Of a DNA stretch of 64,000 nt, positions 57,743-64,000 are shown piece after piece. A model generated the notes under the pieces. It saw only the letters and a list, made by a program, of their open reading frames with translations, was not told the origin of the DNA and made no database searches. The DNA comes from Hymenoscyphus infarciens (Eukaryota > Ascomycota > Leotiomycetes > Helotiales > Helotiaceae). The translations under genes were made by a program, and so were the position numbers. How positions within the stretch are numbered: position 1 is the stretch's first letter; the number at the start of each line of letters is the position of its first letter. The stretch covers positions 61,303 to 125,302 of the forward strand of contig LLCB01000164.1 of NCBI GenBank assembly GCA_001414345.1. The letters run 5' to 3'.

Positions 57743-58629
57743 CAGTGTTTTGGGTTTCCCCGCCTAATCTGTTATCCTATCCTGCCTTGACGATCCTTCT
57801 CCTTCCTGCCTCTATTTTAAGGCTATCCCGCCTAATCCTATCCTAATATATCACTTCTCCTAGCCACTCCGATCCTATTCCGAAATTTGTTCCGCCTATC
57901 CTTTCCTATCCGAGGTATCGGGGTAGCCTTTCCTAGCCTACAGGGGAGGCTAGGTAGGGTATATGCTAGCCTCAAATATATTATTTGTATAAACCCTGCT
58001 TTGCTAGGTCCCGCTATAGACTATTACGCCTGAGACGAAGTAGTCTCTAATCGGTACCTATTATCCCCCCCTCTAAATAAAATATAAGCGCACGGCCGCT
58101 GTGCTATACTAAATGTCTGTATACTCGACATTTTATTTAGAGGGGGGAATAGTAAAAACAGGGGTTTTACTATAGTAAATCAAGTACCTAGTGGAGCACT
58201 TATTTAGTACTGTTTAAAAGGACTTAGAAGACAAGTGGTAGGATAAAGAGAATTAGGTTATTACTAATCTACTAGAATAATATATAATTTAGGTATAATA
58301 TCTCGTCTTTTAGTAGCTTTAATAATATTATTATTTTTAATACTTCTTGAATTAGTCTATAATATTAGTACTTTTTATTGCTTTTTACTTGTTTTAATAC
58401 TTTTTACTTATATACTTCCTATCCTATCCTATCCTCTCTAGCACCTCTCCTTGCCTAGCCCTCTCTTTTAGTCTTCCTTGCCTCTCCTATCCAAATTTAG
58501 CATCTCTCCTGCCTAATTCAGCCTAGCCTGTAAGTGAAATTAGCCTATCCTCTCCTTTCCTGATAGAGAGGGGTAGCCTATCCTCTCCGGAGTGCCAGGC
58601 TGACCAAGGCGGGGAAAGCCAAAACACTG
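57743..58629. mobile_element. Non-autonomous hAT DNA transposon, 887 bp
   Basis: Perfectly delimited: terminal inverted repeats of about 23 bp, left cagtgttttgggtttccccg and right ...ccaaaacactg (one mismatch, g versus c), flanked by the 8 bp target duplication aatcgaag at 57735-57742 and 58630-58637. CAGTG...CACTG ends plus an 8 bp duplication are diagnostic of the hAT superfamily. Subterminal DNA on both sides is packed with tatcctatcc/cctatcctctcc repeats. There is no transposase ORF and the middle (58160-58400) is AT-rich, so the copy is non-autonomous. It contains an internal hairpin (separate entry). Confidence 0.9.
58062..58150. repeat. Internal inverted repeat (hairpin) inside the hAT element
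   Basis: Left arm at 58062-58083 (tccccccctctaaataaaat) pairs with the right arm at 58130-58150 (attttatttagaggggggaa); about 20 bp arms around a 46 bp loop containing cgcacggccgctgtgc. A smaller hairpin, agtaaaa/ttttact, follows at 58151-58172. It could be a nested miniature element. Confidence 0.7.
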
Positions 58630-58637
58630 AATCGAAG

Positions 58638-60988
58638 TGACAGTCGATGTTCACAGTGTAATCCACCTTTGCCCGAATTCGTGTTCTTGGGCAGATCATC
58701 ACAATCAAGACAAGGAATTCAATTTTCGAGGTTTTCCTCGATACTTCTTCTGAGGTGCGGTCTTTCTGAGAATACATAGCTTAGGGAAAATGGACCGATG
58801 GCATCAGGGAGTCTCACATCAGCAGCGAAAGGATTGGAGATATATATATACACTTTGGAGCCATGGAATGAAACACGAGTGTCTGATGCCCGAGGAAACT
58901 CTTCAGGATTTATTAAAGGGAGCTCGTTCCTGGAATTGGTCATGCTGATGGTGTTCGACAGGCTTGGGGAACGCAAAACTTTGGAGACTTGACTCTAAAA
59001 GGTGTGTCTTTTAGAGGTCCGGTACAAGTGGCCGTGGTTAGAAAGCTTAGAAAGCACCTTTAAAGTGATTTTAATAGAGATAGGCTGCTCCATGAGGTGC
59101 CAAAAAGTCCGATGGCGTTGAGTGAGCTGAACCAGCCAACGGGTCCAGGGCAAGGTCAGCTCGCGAAACATATTGGACTGAGCTTCAGATTTCCCCTACT
59201 CAAACTGCTAAGTAGCATTAGTAGAAAGATAGCTTTTTGAATATCATAGAAAGTTTGCTAGAATCTTGTGTGGCAAACAGTGCTTAGTAGCGATCGCTTT
59301 TCATCTCTCACCAGTATGGAGAAGTATCAAGTGAACCTTGCTATTTAATTAAGCATCCCTTGGGGAACTTTGTGTGTGCCATTTTGTTGGGGATTTTTGG
59401 GGCGAGAGCGTTCTTGGACTCTTGTGCTGTGGTTGGCAGAGGCGAAATTTGAAGAGTTATGTTCATCTGTTGGGGTAAGATAACTGCTTGGGACAAAGCT
59501 TGACTGTGTTTGCCTCAGGCCTCTTAGTTTCTGCCAAGGTTTTGCCGAGTGGGTAAATAGCAACCAATATCCAGATACTATATGCTCCTTCAGTTTATCA
59601 TGCTTTCATTGTAATACTCAAGTAGCTTAATATTATTTACTTCCAATCTCTGAATAATTCTCAATGAATATTCCAAGGAAGTATAAGGATAATTTTATCA
59701 TATGTTATTTCAGTAATACTTTTGTTTTCAAGCTCTAGAATCCTTGAATACTTAGTTATATTTTCCCCACTTGTTTAAATAATTATTATAAACGGGAATA
59801 ACTTAGAGAAAGATTTATTATTTCACTTTCATAAGACCTTGAAACTTTTTATAATTAGCTTTATTTCTCTGTAAGTTTAGAGAATATGTATCGTTTGAAT
59901 CAGTATCTTGCTTATATGTGATTTTTTCAAGAATGTCAGTTTTGGTAAACATTCAACTCCGTAATAGGAAATAAATTGTGGTTTTCATTCACTGCCTAGG
60001 TAGTCAGACTTGTTCCAATCCAACTCTGCTCTACGAAAGAGGCGATCGACCTCGTGTTACATATGATTCATTACAGGAAAGGCTTTATACTCTCACGCTA
60101 CATACGCCTTCTTTATTATATATACCAAACCTATCTGATGCAAGTACAATACGCGATCAGAATCCCAAAATCCCTAAAGTGATAGTTGCTTTAGAGGAGG
60201 GTGGAGGAAGAATCGCTGAACTCCTTGGCTTGGACAGACCTTTAGAAAGACCCCTGAATCCACTCTAAAGGAGCGACGACTGAGAAGCTACTAGAAGTTC
60301 TTGTTCATGTGGAAGCATATGTAGGGTGAGAAGAAACCTGGAAATTTGGCCGACGAGGTTGGAGTGTTAAGGTTTCCCGAAGCAAAAGTAGTAACAGATG
60401 CTTTCAACTGCTTTTTGCTCAACCATTCTTGAGGAGAGAAACTAGGGATGAAAATGAGATGAAAGCAAGATTGAGCAGATGTTGAACAGAGGTCCAAAAG
60501 TTTGAACGACCATAATGCAGGAAAGCGTTCTTGCCAGTGCTGCTTTCCGGTAGCTTCCTCCCCAAAACCCCTGTAGCTTTCGAATATACCCCTGTTACCG
60601 CTCCTAGTTGCATAGCAAGAGCATCGTAAAGCTTTGCTGTAGAAGGTGCAACCATAGAAGCTTTGATAGTGGATGGGCTGGGAATAGGAAGATGCGTCTT
60701 TATACCAATCTAATCTCATAATCTCCACTTGGAGAAATCTGCCATCCAATTCCTCCTAATTTTATAATTTATTGGAGCGGGCGCGTTTTTTGAGTTGGTC
60801 GTCGTGCTGGAGCTGCTTGGTGCTTGGTGGGGTCAGGGTTTTGGAGAGTCCCGGTGTCGGGTTGTCCTGGTCGAGTCGCCAATTGTCCCCTCAAGATATC
60901 GTCGACCCCCGGCTTGCTCAATCACAACCACCAGACTCTTTACTCCCTTTACTCCTTTGCCACAATTGCTTCCACCGGAACTCCCAAC
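58638..60988. other. Gene-poor region with decayed fragments
   Basis: 2.3 kb without a supportable gene. The minus-strand frame at 58719-58976 (85 codons, ATG) and the frame at 58640-58777 directly abut the hAT insertion and may be pieces of the target gene. 59600-59950 is AT-rich and non-coding. A + frame at 59978-60268 starts with GTG. 60540-60660 (minus) matches the relic near 57000. The last 200 bp before 60989 are the leader of the next gene. Confidence 0.35.
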
Positions 60989-62462
60989 ATGTGGCCGCAA
61001 CCAAATGGCAGTGGAATGCCACCTCCGTACTACCAGGCGGCCCCAATGATCCCCCGGGTTGACGAGTATGGCCAGGAGCAATTGACGCAGCTACCTTACC
61101 AGGCAAATCCGATGATGTATCCAGCACACTATCAACATCAACCCTACCAATACAATCAGCAATGGCCACAAACTCCAATGATGGCAGCGCAGCAGGGAGG
61201 AATGTCATACGCCCAAAGCCAATGGCATTTCCAACAAGGCAAATTGCCTCAGCAAGCCAGCAATTTCGATACCCAGCAAAGCATCCAACCCCCCCACGCC
61301 ATCATGCCAGCATGCGAGAATTGCGGAGGAACCGATCATAGCATGCAATTCTGTATGAAGAGTATCGACCGGAGAGGCTACATGACAGGCTGCCCGCCAT
61401 GCAACACAAAACTCCATAACTACAGAGACCCCGAAGCTTGCAGATATCCATACACAGACCAATCCGACTTCTACTTTGTCGTCATCTGCCGCCACAACCG
61501 ACCACCATTGATGACTAGGATGGACTATCGTCATATTCAGGGCTTTTCAAAAGGTCATCATCATCCATGGACCCCGGAATTCGCGCTCAAGATGGAGGAG
61601 AGTGGGTTCTTGACGAGATTCAAACACCAGGTACTTGTAATGAACGAAGAATCCATCCCAGATCCAACGTGGGGTGATTTGGTTGCGTGCAAGGCGTTCA
61701 ATGAGAAGTATCCACTCGGCACATTGATCCATCCTTATTATCGCCAGCAACTAACCACCCTTGCTGCTCGCGATCAAGCTGTATTCGCTACACCCGCCCG
61801 GTTTGCACCAGTCTCGCGCAATACGCCTCTCCCTCCAGCCCAGCCTCCGGCAGCCACCCAACAAAGACGAGCTCGTCGGTTCAAGCAACAAACCTCCCAA
61901 TCGGTGGGATTTTGGGCAGATTCGTCGAGTGACAAGAATCGACAATGGGAAGACGCAAAAACCAAACGGATCGCCGGGTCGGGAAGACAGGTCTCCCTCA
62001 TGAAAGAAACAACGTCGAATGCACTTGACTTGGCTCTAGCGGGACCGGGTCGATCGAATTTAAATCCAAACAACCCCATATCCAACTTGATCGCCGCTTC
62101 CAGGAGTTCGTTGACAGGTAAGGATCTCACTTTACTCTTTGCATATCCTCGTCCTCCGTTACTCTAGATATGCTATATCTCTATACGCAATACTTACAAA
62201 AGCAGATGAATCCAGAGAAATGCCCTGCTCCCTTCCTCGACTCCCTCGAATGAATCAGACCCAGAAGAGATTATCGATCCCACTCGAGCAAAGAAATACG
62301 AGAGTACCAGAACGAGCTTCCTCTAGCGGTATTCGAAAGAAGAGACCTAATAACGGCAGTAAGCAAAGAAGAAAGGCGGTACGGGCAGGAATACAAGGAC
62401 AAACCGCCGACGAGTTGGTCTCTCAACCCTCTGCCGAATTTGCTCCTCCTTCGAACTCCTAA
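60989..62462 (+). CDS. CCHC zinc-knuckle protein with Gln/Pro-rich N-terminus
   Basis: A 461-residue protein from exons 60989-62117 and 62206-62462 (donor gtaagg, acceptor aaagcag, frame closes). The first ~105 residues are Gln/Pro/Tyr-rich low complexity (PYQYNQQWPQTPMMAAQQGG). C109, C112, H117 and C122 (CENCGGTDHSMQFC) form a CCHC zinc knuckle, a single-stranded RNA/DNA-binding fold, followed by a second Cys-rich part (GCPPCNTKLHNYRDPEAC). A globular middle has FYFVVICRHNRPPLMTRMDY and WGDLVACKAFNEKYPLGTLI. The C-terminus is basic and disordered (KRRRAR- and KKRPNNGSKQRRK-like). RNA binding is inferred; no specific role is known. Confidence 0.78.
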
Positions 62463-63837
62463 TCGTATCCCGCGTCAACCGAAGAAATCCACATCTCCTC
62501 GACAAAGGCAGTACTTATTGGAGAGCGGAAAATATAGGAACAAATTAGGGGGTAATTTTGTTTCCCATTTTGTCGGATATTGATGGGCCGTTGGACCGCT
62601 GAGGGAGCTGATTTAGATCATTTCAACCAGCTAGACAATTGGTATGGGCTCTACATGGCCTGGAGGCTCCGATATCGCGAATACATTTGGGTTCATGGCA
62701 AATGTAGGAGGATTATTGATGGCACTGGTGGGGAGGGTAATTGAGGCGTGGCGCTTTCATGCACCTCGTACTACGTCTTATGATAGAATACTTCTCCATA
62801 ATACACAGATTCCATTTACTACAAGTAGTCATTCCAGTTGTCGAATTCTTAAGCTTGGTGATGTATAAAATATATGCAAGGTGATGAAGTGAGGTTGAAA
62901 ATTTTGCGGGGTAATCTACAGAGGTTCCACAAATTTCAGTCGCTTTAATTGGTTCGTTTCACCACGTCCAAACCTCACTTTGTGTTGGTCTACGTGTGCT
63001 AATAAACTAATTCTAGTAAGTTTAACTCTTAGATTAGATTACAGAGGTCCTTTAGAGTAACGAAGTCAAGTAAATAAAAATTTAAGATTTTCTAAAAAGT
63101 ATAAAACATTTAATAGAGACTAAGTAAACCTAATTATAAAGGATTTATTCAATATAATCAAGTACTAAAGTCTAAACAATCACTTTAATTCAATTGATTT
63201 TAAGAGTAGATTACTTGTTTATAGTAAAAGCTAATATTTGTCTAGAGAGATAGAGAGATAGTTAGAAGTTACTTTTATAAGTAGTAAAAGAGTACGAGCA
63301 CGAGTGAGCGAAGTAAAGGACTTTTAATTCTAAGAGATTAAAAATAAATCGCAGATCTTGTGTATAGGAAAGGAGTTTGTTTGAACGAAGGAAAAATTCA
63401 TAGTATTATTTAGTATAACGCAGTGATTGTGAGCTCTAGATAATCGCAAGGGATCGAAAACACAACGTCAAGGTAAGCCACTTAGCAAATTCACGGATCT
63501 CTCTCGCGAAAAGACTTAAAGAAAATCACTATTTCTTTTTTTCTTACGAGACTTATAATTATTAAGCGCGTATAAGCGTAAGTGATTTCGATTCTTACCG
63601 CGACATCACCACCTCAACTCACCTTAGAAAAAACCTAAAAGGCAACTAAAAAAAAAAAAACCAAAGAAAAAAACAGCAAAAGTTCCAAACCCCTCGAGGG
63701 GCCGCTAAGGATGAAAACCAGACGAACTGAGTTTTACTATCTAGCTCCGAGTCGTATTATGTCGTACTATGTTGAAAGTTGGTGAAAATCGTCGAAAATT
63801 CGTTTGTCGGCTCGAAATCGTATACGCCCATCGATCC
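62463..63837. other. Intergenic then AT-rich region near the window end
   Basis: The 3' flank of the zinc-knuckle gene to about 62980, then AT-rich DNA (63000-63660) with many stops and RIP-like character, ending in an A-run near 63646-63660. The + ORF at 62644-62868 has no domain. No gene called. Confidence 0.4.
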
Positions 63838-63903
63838 ACTCGGGAACACTAATTTGACCTGAACCATCGCGCCAGATGGCCGCCTTTTAGTGTTCCCATG
63901 AGT
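63838..63903. repeat. Imperfect inverted repeat
   Basis: Left arm actcgggaacactaa (63838-63852) and right arm ttagtgttcccatgagt (63887-63903) pair except for a 2-base bulge, around a ~35 bp loop. It could be the folded end of an AT-rich element or a miniature element; no target duplication was resolved. Confidence 0.55.
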
Positions 63904-63961
63904 GTCCAAAACGTTTATTTGCGATTATGAGGAGGGATTGTGGGGTGGGGCGATGGAGCCA

Positions 63962-63992
<31 letters not shown>

Positions 63993-64000
63993 GGGGGGGG
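63962..64000. other. Poly-G run at window end
   Basis: A homopolymer of 30 G, one T, then eight G up to the last base. This is not a fungal telomere repeat (TTAGGG). Long G runs at a sequence end usually reflect a sequencing or assembly artefact, possibly at a contig end. Confidence 0.7.

Noticed and set aside
59978..60268. A + strand ORF of 96 codons
   Set aside because: Begins with GTG and no family is recognisable; left as a possible relic only.
63962..64000. Possible telomere at the window end
   Set aside because: The run is poly-G, not TTAGGG repeats; an artefact is more likely.
1..64000. CRISPR arrays, bacterial operons, rRNA genes
   Set aside because: No regularly spaced identical repeats of CRISPR type, no Shine-Dalgarno-led operons and no rRNA-like sequence; the gene structure is eukaryotic.

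Overview
The window reads as nuclear DNA of a filamentous ascomycete (Pezizomycotina). Genes carry short 48-80 bp introns with GTAAGT/GTATGT-like donors and CTAAC/CTAAT branch sites. Several families are typical of these fungi: DUF1774, a Zn2Cys6 factor, an Hst3/4-type sirtuin, a GT71 mannosyltransferase, a HET domain and DUF6536. Compact genic DNA alternates with very AT-rich blocks whose changes are C-to-T/G-to-A, the signature of repeat-induced point mutation (RIP). Leotiomycetes is my best guess at class level, from general familiarity and not from any search.

Layout. 1-1.3 kb is a RIP-ruined repeat. 2.4-9.0 kb holds three + strand genes: a DUF1774 membrane protein, a War1-like Zn2Cys6 factor and an SMP-30/gluconolactonase-like protein. 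10.0-11.06 kb is a complete Mutator-like element with ~150 bp inverted ends and a 9 bp target duplication. 11.5-18.2 kb carries a RING-like protein, three unrecognised genes (two adjacent ones both with an RVRF motif) and a flavin monooxygenase. 18.2-20.1 kb is a frameshifted and stop-interrupted pseudogene; 21.4-22.6 kb is a three-exon unknown gene. At 24.4-27.3 kb two divergently transcribed paralogues encode small secreted six-cysteine proteins with a KR processing site. 27.6-32.1 kb is a large RIP block containing a nested 2.2 kb LTR retroelement (171 bp LTRs, TTTAG duplication). 33.6-36.7 kb encodes an Hst3/Hst4-type sirtuin with a canonical Zn2Cys6 cluster inside its catalytic region. 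A small unknown gene and a second monooxygenase with a SnoaL-like N-terminus follow. 44.7-45.5 kb is a multiply frameshifted DUF6536 relic. 46.9-49.05 kb is a Golgi GT71 mannosyltransferase and 49.7-51.9 kb a HET-domain gene with two in-frame TAG codons. 53.0-56.2 kb holds tandem paralogues of an unknown family. 57.74-58.63 kb is a complete non-autonomous hAT element with an 8 bp target duplication. 60.99-62.46 kb encodes a CCHC zinc-knuckle protein. The window ends in a poly-G run that looks artefactual.

The genes do not form one pathway. The recurring theme is genome defence and decay: RIP-marked elements of three classes, three decayed or interrupted host genes, and accessory genes (secreted cysteine-rich pair, HET gene, tandem paralogues) near repeat blocks. 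The most unusual objects are the sirtuin/zinc-cluster fusion and the inverted secreted-protein pair. All splice models were made by eye and checked only for frame closure and signal quality; family names rest on recognised motifs, with no database search.
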